Assembly: GCF_910592395.1 (NCBI RefSeq)
Contig: NC_088310.1
Coordinates: 17,925,501-17,989,500 of the forward strand
Origin: Lineus longissimus
Lineage: Eukaryota; Nemertea; Pilidiophora; Heteronemertea; Lineidae
Reading direction: 5' to 3'
Length of the DNA: 64,000 nucleotides
The position numbers were made by a program, and so were the translations under genes. The notes below the pieces were generated by a model that was not told where the DNA came from, searched no databases, and saw only the letters and a list, made by a program, of their open reading frames with translations. This document shows, one piece after another, positions 1 to 10,152 of the stretch (the stretch's first letter is position 1; the number at the start of each line of letters is the position of its first letter).

Positions 1-1331
1 TCGCGAATCAATGGAACTACATCAAGTTCTTGAGCTGTCAATATCTCGGTTCAATAATCCAGCAGCGCAAGAACGATTGGCGGGAAATCAATGTCACATG
101 CCGCCACCTTCCAAAGGAATACAAGGTCGCTGGTTGTCCGGTTTAAGTTGATTGATAACTTCACCTCGCCTTCAGTTAACTTGAAGTCTTAATTCCAACT
201 TTTGTTGTTACTTAATTGAAAATCAAAAAATATCCTGTGAGGTTGTCTGTTTTTCTCCGAAACTAAAAAAGGCTCCCCAACTGAGGTCCTTCCAGAAACA
301 TCTCAGAAGTCGTGACCTAGAACTGCGGTGGGGGTCTTGTCTAGATATTGGAGCTCAATTGGTTTCATGTTGAATTCACTGTCAAATGTCAATGCCTGCT
401 TCAATTCTGAATAGAATCTTTGCCAATTGCCGATGTGAATGATGAAACTTGAAAAAATAGTTGTCCGTATGCCAATTGGGCGTGAGTTCCTGACGGCAGT
501 GAAGTCTACCTTTGGCGCGTTGCAACTATTCTCTGGTTATATACGGTATTGCCATTTCAAAAATGATTATTACTGTTTCAGTCTATCTGCTGCCATTGAT
601 GCCGGAAAGTTGGACCGATTAAACCATTACATGGTCCATTGAACTAATATCTGCCAGTCTGTCTCAGAGATTGATAGCTGTAATCACCTCAGCGTAAAAA
701 ACAATACTTTGTCTGAAATGTATTTGCTAACGTCATTGCAACTGATTTACAATCCTTGATTGGAAGTGACGTAAGTTGATGGCATTAAAGTGATACTATG
801 ATGTGATTTACAACTTTGCGGAAATGCGTCCGTTTTTAATTGTTGATCACAAATGTAAAGCTAAAATTTTCCATTTTTGATTAGATTTATTATAAAATCG
901 CTGAATGTAAACCACCGCAACCGCGAAAATGTTCATGTTGTAACGTCATCAACGAAAACGGCATCGAAGCGAGCCGTCCGGGCGGGATTAAACCATCAAT
1001 TTCTAGAAAATGTGCATTTCGATTCGAAAATCTTACTGATTTATGAGAAAGTGACGTAGTCATTTGTCAAAAACAGCTAAAACATTATATGGTGAAATTT
1101 GACACGAGTTACCCTTCAGGCCAGGCCTTTCGATTGCACAGACTTCGTTAACACCCTCTATTTTTCATTTTGAATTTGGGCACACCTGTGTCCTTGAAAA
1201 ATCCATTCATAGGTGAGTAAATCATAAAAGTATTTTTTAAAAATGATTCCATATGATTATGAAGCCAGATAGAATACTCTTACACTGTTATAGCCTCTAA
1301 ACATGTGAAATCCTGTATTTCTTTCATTTTT
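1..1331. other. Intergenic, no gene recognised
   Basis: AT-rich sequence with only short open frames (60-67 codons) that show no family resemblance, no splice pattern and no repeat structure. I see nothing functional in it before the Helitron-like element that starts at 1332. Confidence 0.5.
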
Positions 1332-1374
1332 AGCTCACCTCTTAGCAGAGGTGAGCTTATCCCATACCGTGGCG

Positions 1375-1375
1375 T

Positions 1376-1440
<65 letters not shown>

Positions 1441-1455
1441 CGTCGTCGTCCGTCA
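1375..1455. repeat. (CGT)n microsatellite inside element type A
   Basis: An uninterrupted CGT run of about 20 units followed by degenerate CGTC/CCGTC units. The same tract sits at the same place, just inside the 5' end, in every Helitron-like copy of types A and B (about 7513-7550, 8282-8340, 9977-10020), so it is an inherited part of the element. It gives spurious poly-Val and poly-Thr open frames. Confidence 0.9.
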
Positions 1456-1576
1456 TCCGTTAGCAGGGCACGTTTCGTAACTGTTAGAGCTATTGAGTTG
1501 AAACTTGGTACACATGTACCCTTATGTAATGACACCTTGGAGACTAAGTTTCGGTCCGATTCGTTTCATGGTTTGG

Positions 1577-2349
1577 CCACCAGGGGGCCAAACGTTAAAA
1601 GTGAAAATATGCAATATCTCCCTTAATAGTTGTCGGGAAATTTTGAAAAAAATATGGTAGGTACTTCTAGCAAAGGTGCATCATATATCCTCCGGGTTTT
1701 TGATTTGACCTCCTTTTCAAGGTCACAGAGGTCAAATGGTGTAAATTGGCCGTTAGGATGTAACGATGGCACGTTTCTAAACTGCAATGACTATTGATAC
1801 CAAATTTGGTACACATTTACCCCTTAGTCAGGTGATCTCAGGGACCGAAGTTTGGTCCAATATGATTCACCACTTGACCACCAGGGGGCAAAATCCAAAA
1901 ACCTTAAAAATGCGATTATTCCTTAACTTCTTGCCCAATTGCCACCAATTTGATATCATGGGTACATCTAACCACCATACAGTATATGTCACACAGGTTT
2001 GTAATTTGACCTTCTTGTCAAGGTCACAGAGGTCAAATGGCGTAAATTCGCCGTCAGGCCGTAACTCTGGCACGTTTCTTAACAGCAATGACTATTGATC
2101 ACAAATTAAGTACACATGTACCCCTTGGTCAGGTGATCTTAGGTACCGAAGTTTAGTGCAATCTGATTTGCCGTTTGGCCTCCAGGGAGGGGGCCAAATC
2201 CTAAATTCTTCAAAATGCCATTATTCCTAGCAATGACTTGCCCGATCGGCACCAATTTTATATCATAGGTACATCTAATTCTAACAACCATTCAATGTGT
2301 CACCCGGGTCTTCTTTGATTTGACCTACTTTTCAAGGTCACAGAGGTCG
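1577..2349 (+). promoter_or_regulatory. CTCF-like cores and nuclear-receptor-type modules in element A1
   Basis: CCACCAGGGGGC occurs exactly at 1577-1588 and 1878-1889, with a degenerate version near 2171. AGGTCACAGAGGTCA occurs at 1720-1734 and 2021-2035, and with one change at 2335-2349. The 12-mer fits the first twelve positions of the vertebrate CTCF consensus CCASYAGRKGGCRS. The 15-mer is a direct repeat of AGGTCA with a 3-bp spacer. It is preceded by TCA, making a TCAAGGTCA monomer site of the NR5A/ERR type, and by an inverted TGACCT. Motif presence is observed; factor binding is inference. Confidence 0.45.
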
Positions 2350-2490
2350 AATGTACTGTAAATTGGCCATTTTGGGGAAATTGTAATTGCTTGGACCTAC
2401 ATCAAACCTAACACTACATGACACAATACCATGCTCTTTATCCATCTTTCCTCCACATGAGGTGAGCACAATGGCCCTGGCCATTTCATT

Positions 2491-3118
2491 TCTCATTTTC
2501 ACCTTAACTTGGGCATATTTTAAAAGTACTGTAATTTGGGCACACCCTTGAGGGTGTAGCCAGAGTGCAATTGAGAGGCCTGCCCTTAAACTATTAACCC
2601 ATTTAACAGTTGAGTTCAATCTGCTGACCTTTTCTACCATGTGGTATGTGTTATCAATCGGCCACCCGGTCAGCTCCAGCTACACAGCACCTATATGATA
2701 CACTGATTGAAAACTAATATTCATAGCAAGGGTGGGGACATAACTACAGACTGGAAGTCATAGCTTCTGGAAAATTCTTCCACTTGCCTTACGAAATCTC
2801 ACAAGTTTTATTACTGGAGGCCAAAATGGCTCTAAATCAGAATAGCTCGGATTTTTTAATGTAACAATTGTTCTTTGAATATTGAAGATGAAGCTAACTG
2901 TTTTTGAGAAATGTCGAGCTTAAATGATGGTTTTTGCATCATATCTCTGTTCTCACTGTTAGTGCCAAACAGCTTTTCACAGTGGGCTACTCTGGGTGAG
3001 GGTGTTGCTTTGTTACCATGACACAGTGCACTTAGAAATAGAATGTCCCTGCACTAGGTAAATTGTCTCCATGTTCAAGTTTCTCACTTGGTGGGGTTAT
3101 ATATCCTGCCGATTCATC
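2491..3118. other. Intergenic, no gene recognised
   Basis: Unique-looking sequence between the Helitron-like element and a tRNA-like repeat. No open frame with family resemblance. Confidence 0.45.
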
Positions 3119-3127
3119 CAGAAATAC

Positions 3128-3214
3128 ATTCCTCGGTTCTCCAAATGTTCGAACCGGGGCCTTTTCGCATGGTACTTGGTAGCCAGCAGTGTTTAACCGC
3201 TAGGCTGGGCTCCT
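3128..3214 (-). repeat. tRNA-derived SINE or tRNA pseudogene
   Basis: On the minus strand there is an A-box-like CAGCCTAGCGGTTAA and, about 45 bases on, an intact B-box-like GGTTCGAAC. Together they look like the internal RNA polymerase III promoter of a tRNA. The acceptor and T arms do not pair well, so a working tRNA is unlikely. No clear tail was found. Confidence 0.5.
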
Positions 3215-3504
3215 TATTGATACACCCTGAAGTTAGATATCAACTACTGCAGAGGTTGATATCATCCGACATCTCACTTAAACACTGGTATTTGCTGAAA
3301 CCGCGAGGTAGCGCTCAAATGAGCTGATCAATCAGTGCGGGACACGGCGTCTCCAAAGAGGGACAGTAGTACCACTAGATCGAGAGGGTGGACGATAGTC
3401 ATCAAAGGTCTGAAACCAGAAGTAAACTCACAACCTGTAACACGATAATTTTTCTGAGGAATAATTTATTCTGGTAATGGTTATTCTGCTCATCTACAAG
3501 TAAG

Positions 3505-3606
3505 GTAGAATGGGGTAATTGTAGCCCCGGTTTGATTGTAGCCCCTGCCTATGATATTGATCGATATCCCCATGCATAAAACCATGCAGGGGCTACCCCA
3601 TTCTAC
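3505..3606. mobile_element. Hairpin MITE, about 102 bp
   Basis: The ends are inverted repeats: GTAGAATGGGGTA at the left and TACCCCATTCTAC at the right. The GTAGCCCC segment next to the left end is duplicated inside. The centre (TATGATATTGATCGATATC) is itself nearly palindromic. There is no coding capacity. Superfamily not recognised. Confidence 0.6.
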
Positions 3607-4118
3607 ACTACTTGAAAAAAATCTATAAAGTATATTTTGTTGAAGGACCCCTGGTATGCGTCTTCTAATGCTCTGCACATTCCACATCTGCAACCTCTTG
3701 TGTTGCCATCTATTAACATTGCTTTCAACTTCAAATTTCAACTCACTCTAGCAAGTCGTTTCTCAGCTAAAGGAAGTAACTTGCCAATAATCCACTATCT
3801 TCATTCACCAGATCGCCGCGTGATGTTGTTTGACGCGTTCGCCTATAGATGGCAATGCTAAAAGCTATGGTATGTCCTTCTGATGTCTACCATACTGGTT
3901 TTGGTTCACACATCCAAAAGACTAAATGAGAAAAAAATAGTTAAGTTTGGATGTCTTTAAAAGCCATGTAATAAACTCATGTGACTGGATGTAAAATGTG
4001 TAGTTCTTGTGTCCTGAGATCTTGCCTTGACAAACTGGTGCAGGAGCGGCGCGGCGCATTGCCTGACCTGACAATAGTCGGGTGGTCGTAAGTTCAGCCA
4101 CGTGGTGATGACTCTTCA
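3607..4118. other. Intergenic region downstream of GPCR gene 1
   Basis: No gene recognised. It lies beyond the probable 3' end of the minus-strand GPCR gene. Confidence 0.4.
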
Positions 4119-4124
4119 TTTATT
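4119..4124 (-). terminator. Candidate poly(A) signal of GPCR gene 1
   Basis: AATAAA on the minus strand, about 66 bases past the stop codon of the GPCR gene. Position and sequence fit a cleavage/polyadenylation signal; transcript data are needed to confirm. Confidence 0.4.
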
Positions 4125-4189
4125 TGCGCCTTTGCCTTGATTTTGTTATTAAGTAATTGCTGAGTGGCGAGATTCGCTCAAACACTTCT

Positions 4190-5407
4190 TCAAATATCTA
4201 TCTGATCTATTTGATCTATCTGGTCTGTCTGTGATGGTTCTTCTTCTATTGTTTCCACGGTTGGCGTTGCCTTGACCTTGACGGTGCGTAATTGCTCTTC
4301 GAAGAGATCAGAACAAGTCAGTGAGGTGCAGCTGATACCACTGTCCGAACTTGGACGTTCACGTAAATTGTTGCCAATCAATGCTGACTGTGGTAAAGGG
4401 TCCGAGTGAGAAGATTCACAGTTGAACTTCCTCGAAAATCTATTGGACGCTCCCTTCACACACTTTCTGTATGCTTTGCATGTGAAAAAGTAGACACCTG
4501 GCCTCAGGAATTGACTGCACAGCCCTAACCACATGAAACTGAAATCTAAACCTTTTGGTATTGTGCATTTGTAAACTTGTGGTAAAAATGCTGTGACAAT
4601 TTGAAGTGTAAAAAATGGCAACCATGCTGCCAAAAAAACCGATAATGTTATGAAAGTTGTTTTAAAAGATTTATGAATAGGCCTGATGTTGAGAATGCTT
4701 GGTCTTCGATTTGGCTGTTGTTGGAGTTGTTGAGTTATGGTTGAAATATCCTGCACATGACGATTGGATAGTTTGTAAAGTTTAAAAGAGCTATACAAGA
4801 TGAGTACTGCGCATGGTAAAATAAGCACAGAGAAGCCATAAAGAAGGCTTTGGATATTATATGCGTAGTCAAAATGGCTCACATATGTCTTAAGGTTGAA
4901 ATGAAATCGTCCAAAACCACATAACGGTGCGATGAATGTGACAGTACTTATCGTCCAACAGAAAAAGTTCACTGAGATGCATCGTGCACTTGTCATCATG
5001 TTGTGGTAGCGGAATGGCCAAGTGATGCTGAGGTAACGATCCAAGCTCATCACAGACACTGAGATGAGAGACACTGCTAGGCAAACCTGCGTCAGGAAAC
5101 CATAAATGTTTGTCGTCTGTTCATCCTGTGGTGATGATCCATAAATCGCGTGAGGGATACTCGAAACTAAAAGCGTGATGCCGAGACCTATGTCTGCTGC
5201 GGCAATGAAGGCCATGAAGCACCGTTGGTTCTGGTGCAGTCGCTTTGCTGTGATCAGCACTCCAATGTTGGCGATGTTGCTGATGATGATAAGTGACGTC
5301 ACGGTCAAGGCAACCGCGGCATATGCTGTGTGATGATCGAGCGATGCCTCGTGTCGACATTCAGCATCGATTGTGTCGTTTCTTGGAGGAATTGTAATAT
5401 TATCCAT
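4190..5407 (-). CDS. Class A (rhodopsin-like) GPCR, orphan, intronless
   Basis: 405-residue seven-transmembrane receptor in a single exon. Visible class A landmarks: SN at TM1 (44), D72 in TM2 (sodium site), DRY 123-125 at the end of TM3, the TM4 Trp (CWTIS), and AWLP in TM6 where CWxP is usual. TM7 has RPGVY in place of NPxxY, an unusual Arg at the conserved Asn. An N-glycosylation sequon lies near the start (NIT). The C-tail is long and rich in Ser/Thr, ending in acidic Asp-Gln-Ile repeats. The Cys expected at the top of TM3 (Thr99 here) and its ECL2 partner are both missing. The gene at 16101-17132 is a clear paralogue: both share FG-x-F-x-FN-xx-TYVSH in ECL2. The ligand cannot be assigned; amine/trace-amine-like annotation is possible but unsupported. 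The start is the only Met before TM1 in a sensible context. Confidence 0.9.
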   Translation of the reverse strand: MDNITIPPRNDTIDAECRHEASLDHHTAYAAVALTVTSLIIISNIANIGVLITAKRLHQNQRCFMAFIAAADIGLGITLLVSSIPHAIYGSSPQDEQTTNIYGFLTQVCLAVSLISVSVMSLDRYLSITWPFRYHNMMTSARCISVNFFCWTISTVTFIAPLCGFGRFHFNLKTYVSHFDYAYNIQSLLYGFSVLILPCAVLILYSSFKLYKLSNRHVQDISTITQQLQQQPNRRPSILNIRPIHKSFKTTFITLSVFLAAWLPFFTLQIVTAFLPQVYKCTIPKGLDFSFMWLGLCSQFLRPGVYFFTCKAYRKCVKGASNRFSRKFNCESSHSDPLPQSALIGNNLRERPSSDSGISCTSLTCSDLFEEQLRTVKVKATPTVETIEEEPSQTDQIDQIDQIDI

Positions 5408-6365
5408 TGCGAATTCGTTGTCGGGAGTTTCCTGTTACCGAATGAGGCAGCTATTGGTCTCGCTGTGTCTTTGTCAATGCTTTTATCAAATGTGATAAAA
5501 GTGATTTTGTCTCAATCTCAGTTAAACTCCTTCATCAAATGAGATGAATCTGATTGCCTTGCCGTGTTTTCTTTCACAAGTTCTTGAAATGCATCGGATC
5601 TTTTGACATTGAGAGTTGTCTGTCATTGCATGAACCGTGATGGTAATGATAGATCGCGTGGTGGCTCTTCTCTTTTTATACGCTCCCTCATACGTGTTAA
5701 TCATCCCTGCCTCTCCATTGGTCTAAGATGTATTTATACTTCAGTGCCTTGTTAAACACCCATGACTTTGATGCTGTGGACAGATGGCTTGCTTTTAAAG
5801 GCAGCTGAGTGTCCCATTCGGGGGGGGGGGGGGGTTCCAGAATGATTGTGAGTGTACTTGCAAACCACCTGTAAAGTTTAAAGTTTAGGGCCTGTATTAA
5901 AAGAAAGCGTGTGAAAGCTGACATGCATGCCTACACCTGTAGCAACCAAGTTAGAAAGCAACAACACCTGGCCATCTAACAGTCAGGTGCACTTCAAACG
6001 ATAGACAGCCAGTGACTTCTCTAACAGCAAGTTCATGGGCAAAGGATGTCACAGAGGCACTCTTGTGAAAAGAAATATTTAAAAATATTGAAACTCCGGA
6101 CTTCAGACTCTGAGGTCTAACTCTTACCCTTCCACCCGCAGACCATGATGGTAAATTCTCGAGAGAAGTTTTGCATGTGCTTTATATCTGTAGTAACATA
6201 TTTTTAATAGTAGCTTTGTTCAATCACAACTAAGGCTTTATCGATTATTGGGGAAGAAGGTAAGGATTAAGTGTCTACGGTCTGAGTTCAAAACCGCCTG
6301 AAATAGTAGCCCAAAATTGCATTAGCTGAACCCGTACGGTGGCTCAAATATAACGAATCTAGGTT
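5408..6365. other. Upstream region of GPCR gene 1, with a G-run
   Basis: No further gene recognised. A homopolymer of about 15 G lies at 5820-5834. Confidence 0.45.
5672..5680 (-). promoter_or_regulatory. Possible TATA box of GPCR gene 1
   Basis: TATAAAAAG on the minus strand, about 265 bases upstream of the GPCR start codon. A plausible core promoter for a single-exon gene; no other evidence. Confidence 0.3.
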
Positions 6366-6475
6366 ATAAAGGTACAGGAAAAAAGGTACGGAAATAAAGG
6401 TACAGGAAATAAAAGTACCGGAAATAAAGGTACCAGAAAAAAAGGTACCGGAAAAAAAGGTACACAAAATGGCAT
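6366..6475 (-). repeat. GGTACC(T)n satellite, about 15-bp unit
   Basis: On the minus strand, tandem units of roughly CCGGTACCTTTTTTT, with some units reading CTGTACCTTTATTTC. The same satellite follows the 3' end of the Helitron-like element at 13652-13803. Single GTACCTTTTT units precede the 5' ends of three Helitron-like copies. Confidence 0.8.
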
Positions 6476-6484
6476 AAATAGGTA

Positions 6485-7585
6485 AATGAAATGGCCAGGG
6501 CCATTGTGCTCACCTCATGTGGAGGAAAGATGGATAAAGAGCATGGTATTGTGTCATGTAGTGTTAGGTTTGATGTAGGTCCAAGCAATTACAATTTCCC
6601 CAAAATGGCCAATTTACAGTACATTCGACCTCTGTCACCTTGAAAAGTAGGTCAGATCAAAGAAGACCCGGGTGACACATTGAATGGTTGTTAGAATTAG
6701 ATGTACCTATGATATAAAATTGGTGCCAATCGGGCAAGTCATTACTAGGAATAGTGGCATTTTGAAGAATTTAGGATTTGGCCCCCTTCCTGGAGGCCAA
6801 ACGGCAAATCAGATCGCACCAAACTTCGGTACTTGAGATCACCTGACCAAGGGGTACATGTGTACTTAATTTGTGATCAATAGTCATTGCAGTTAAGAAA
6901 CGTACCATAGTTACGGCCTGACGGCGAATTTACGCCATTTGACCTCTGTGACCTTGACAAGAAGGTCAAATTAAAAACCTGTGTGACATATACTGTATGG
7001 TGGTTAGATGTACCCATGATATCAAATTGGTGGCAATCGGGCAAGAAGTTAAGGAATAATCACATTTTTAAGGTTTTTGGATTTTGCCCCCTGGTGGTCA
7101 AGTGGTGAATCATATTGGACCAAACTTCGGTCCCTGAGATCACCTGACTAAGGGGTAAATGTTTACCAAATTTGGTATCAATAGTCATTGCAGTTTAGAA
7201 ACGTGCCATCGTTACATCCTAACGGCCAATTTACACCATTTGACCTCTGTGACCTTGAAAAGGAGGTCAAATCAAAAACCCGGAGGATATATGATGCACC
7301 TTTGCTAGAAGTACATACCATATTTTTTACAAAATTTCCCGACTACTATTAAGGGAGATATTGCATATTTTCACTTTTGACATTTGGCCCCCTGGTGGCC
7401 AAACCATGAATCAGACCGGACCAAAAGTTCGTCTCTAAGGTCCCATTATATAAGGGTACATGTGTACCAAGTTTCAACTCAACAGCTCTAACAGTTACGA
7501 AACGTGCCCTGCTAACGGACGACGGACGACGACGACGACGGACGCCACGGTATGGGATAAGCTCACCTCTCCTGAGAGGTGAGCT
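6485..7585 (-). mobile_element. Helitron-like element, type A, copy 2 (inverted)
   Basis: Near-full-length inverted counterpart of the copy at 1332-2490. Read on the minus strand it starts with AGCTCACCTC, forming a 5' hairpin with GAGGTGAGCT, and contains a shortened CGT tract and three ~300-bp units. It ends with GAGGTGAGC, the ATGGCC/GGCCAT hairpin and CATTTCATT. Its 5' end abuts GTACCTTTTT. Its 3' end is followed by a 30-base segment and the GGTACC satellite. Together with copy 1 it makes a ~1.1-kb inverted repeat around GPCR gene 1. Confidence 0.75.
6631..7398 (-). promoter_or_regulatory. CTCF-like cores and nuclear-receptor-type modules in element A2
   Basis: Minus-strand exact CCACCAGGGGGC at 7086-7097 and 7387-7398. 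Exact AGGTCACAGAGGTCA at 6940-6954 and 7241-7255, and a mutated module at about 6628-6643. Because the element is inverted, these motifs point towards those of element A1 across the GPCR gene. Confidence 0.45.
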
Positions 7586-8244
7586 AAAAAGGTACATAAT
7601 TTTTAAAAAATATCATTTGAATTCTTTTTCTTTCTATTCACAACTCTAACTTTATTTGTTGCGTAGGCATTGCATAGGCCTTAGAAATAGGTATATCAAA
7701 TTACCAGTATACCGCTATGGTTTTCAATAGTGAAAACACGGCTATCAAGATCATGATGATTGTAAAGATTCTAGGACAATTCCCTCTGCAAAAGGGTTCA
7801 CTGATAAATGCTAAATGATAAAGTAACAATGTGCCTGGCCAATTAAAACAGACAAATTCAAGATTCAGATTCAAGACCAAACACAAGCTATTTAGGGAAA
7901 TTGGTGAAAATCTTAATGTGAAATGCCAGGTAGGATGCTAGGTGCCCCCCCCCCCCCTTCCCAAGATCCTGGATCCGCCCCTAATAAGAATACGACTCGA
8001 TAATTTTAAAATTTAAAAGAACATGAATGTAGTTATTACCAAAAAAAACGTCTGTTGGGCAACTTCTTCCATGAATTTTCCTCAAATTCATTCCATTACA
8101 AAATTGTCCGCAATGTATTAAACTATTTTAAGGCACCACCTTGGTCACAGAAGAAGAAAAATGGGGAAGAAAAGATTAAGACATAGGCCGACTCTGAACC
8201 AGTTGAAGAGAATAATATTCTTTTAAAAAAGTGTGTACCTTTTT
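7586..8244. other. Spacer between Helitron-like copies
   Basis: No gene recognised. A run of about 11 C lies near 7946. GTACCTTTTT-type bases flank both neighbouring elements. Confidence 0.45.
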
Positions 8245-8298
8245 GGCTCACCGTAGGGAAGTCTATACAATACCGCAGTGTCCGTCGTCCGTCGTCGT

Positions 8299-8336
<38 letters not shown>

Positions 8337-9910
8337 CGTCGTATCCTAGTTCAAAAACAGTGGCACGTTTCTTAACCGCTAGGCCTATGAACTTAAAACT
8401 TTGTACACATGACCCCCTAGGTCAGATGACCCGTGACACTAAATTTCTCTCCGATCTGATTCTCTACTTGGCCACCAGGGGGCCAAATGTGGATATCTAA
8501 AAAGTGTGATATCTCGCTTATTAGTGACTTGTTTTCGATGAAACTTTTGTTGTAGGTACTCATAGCAAATATACATCTTATATCATACGGGTTTTTAATT
8601 TGACCTACTTTTCAAGGTCACAGAGGTCATATGGCGTAAATTGGCCGTTAGAGTGTAAACTATGGCACGTTTCTTAACCACTAAAGCTATGAACTTGAAA
8701 CTTGGTACATATAACCCCCTATATCACATAGCCTCTGGTGCTGAATTTCAGTTTGATCTGATTCTCAACTTTGCCACCAGGGGGCCAAATGTGGATATCT
8801 AAAAAGTGTGATATCTCGCTTATAAGTGACTTGTTTTCGATAAAATTTTTATGGTAGGTACCCTTAGGAAGAATACATCACATATCTTACGGGTTTTCAA
8901 TTTGACCTACTTTTCAAGGTCACAGAGGTCATATGGCGTAAATTGGCCGTTAGAGTGTAAACTATGGCACGTTTCTTAACCACTAAAGCTATGAACTTGA
9001 AACTTGGTACATATAACCCCCTATATCACATAGCCTCTGGTGCTGAATTTCAGTTTGATCTGATTCTCAACTTTGCCACCAGGGGGCCAAAAGTGGAAAT
9101 CTAAAAAGTGTGATATCTCGCTTATAAGTGACTTGTTTTCGATAAAATTTTTATGGTAGGTACCCTTAGGAAGAATACATCACATATCTTACGGGTTTTC
9201 AATTTGACCTACTTTTCAAGGTCACAGAGGTCATATGGCGTAAATTGGCCGTTAGAGTGTAAACTATGGCACGTTTCTTAACCAGTAAAGCTATGAACTT
9301 GAAACTTGGTGCATATAACCCCCTACATCAGATAACCTCTGATGCCAAATTTTGGCTCGATCTGATTCTTTATTCGGCCACCAGGGGGCCATAATGGAAA
9401 AAGTAAGAAGTGCAATATCTTGCTTATTTTTAGTGATTCGTTTTCAATAACATTTTTATGGTAGGTTCTCCTAGCAAGGATACATCACATATCATATGAG
9501 TTTTTGATCTGACCTGCTTTTCAAGGTCACAGAGGTCAAATGGCGTAAATTTGTCGTTTGATTGTAACTATGGCACGTTTCTTAACCACTAAAGCTTTGA
9601 ACTTGAAATTTGATACACATGACTCCCTACGTCATGTAGCCTCGGACACCGAATTTCGATCTGATCTGGTACTCAACTCGGCCACCAGGAGGCCAAAACT
9701 AAAATAGGTAAAAAGTGCAATATCTCGTTTATTATTGACTTGTTTTTGATGATATTCTTATGGTACTTACTCCAAGCAACGATACATCACATGTCATACC
9801 GACTTTGGTTTGACCTATATACTATACATGTACAATGTTTCTTAATCTGGATGAATTACAAAGCACCAAATATCTATACGGTGAGCACAATGGCCCCTGG
9901 CCGTTTCATT
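8245..9910 (+). mobile_element. Helitron-like element, type B, copy 1
   Basis: Starts GGCTCACCGTA directly after a T-run. It carries a CGT-rich tract, then five tandem units that begin with GGCACGTTTC-type sequence at 8362, 8664, 8966, 9268 and 9572, a spacing of 302-304 bp. Units 2 and 3 are almost identical, which points to recent unit amplification. Near the 3' end TACGGTGAGC (9877-9886) is the exact reverse complement of the 5' GCTCACCGTA. The TGGCC-x-GGCC hairpin and TTTCATT follow. The 3' end is shared with type A although the 5' motif differs. Non-coding. Confidence 0.75.
8472..9693 (+). promoter_or_regulatory. Tandem array of CTCF-like and nuclear-receptor-type motifs in element B1
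   Basis: CCACCAGGGGGC is exact at 8472, 8774, 9076 and 9378, with CCACCAGGAGGC at 9682: one per unit, phased at 302-304 bp. AGGTCACAGAGGTCA is exact at 8615, 8917, 9219 and 9524, about 143-146 bp after each CTCF-like core. All are in the same orientation. Regular phasing comes from the tandem units themselves; whether any protein binds is untested. Confidence 0.5.
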
Positions 9911-10152
9911 TACCTATTTATGCCATTTTGTGTACCTTTTTGGCTCACCGTAGGGGAGTCTATACAACACCGCAGTGTCCGTCGTCGTCCGTCGTCGTCG
10001 TCGTCGTCGTCGTCGTCCGTCGTATCCTAGTTCAAAAACAGTGGCACGTTTTTTAACCGCTAGCCCTATGAACTTAAAACTTTGTACACATGACCCCCTA
10101 GGTCAGATGACCCATGACACTAAATTTCTGTCCGATCTGATTCTCTACTTGG

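Larger units (their letters stand above)
1332..2490 (+). mobile_element. Helitron-like element, type A, copy 1
   Basis: The element starts at a T-run with AGCTCACCTC, which is repeated in inverse a few bases on (GAGGTGAGCT), giving a 5' hairpin. A (CGT)n tract follows. Then come about three tandem units of ~301 bp, recognised by GGCACGTTTC-like starts at 1467, 1768 and 2069. Near the 3' end GAGGTGAGC (2459-2467) is the exact reverse complement of the 5' GCTCACCTC. It is followed by the hairpin ATGGCC-CT-GGCCAT and the terminus TTCATT. This is the asymmetric terminal inverted repeat plus 3' hairpin architecture known for Helitron2/Helentron-type rolling-circle elements. No coding capacity is visible, so it is a non-autonomous copy. 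There is no target-site duplication, as expected for that class. Confidence 0.75.

Noticed and set aside
1335-1626. Poly-Val and poly-Thr open frames on both strands
   Set aside because: They come from the (CGT)n tract and the Helitron-like units; no protein family resemblance.
3128-3214. Functional tRNA gene on the minus strand
   Set aside because: A and B boxes are present but no closed acceptor stem can be drawn.
4440-5360. Several shorter open frames inside GPCR gene 1
   Set aside because: Shadow frames of the 405-residue receptor with no family resemblance.
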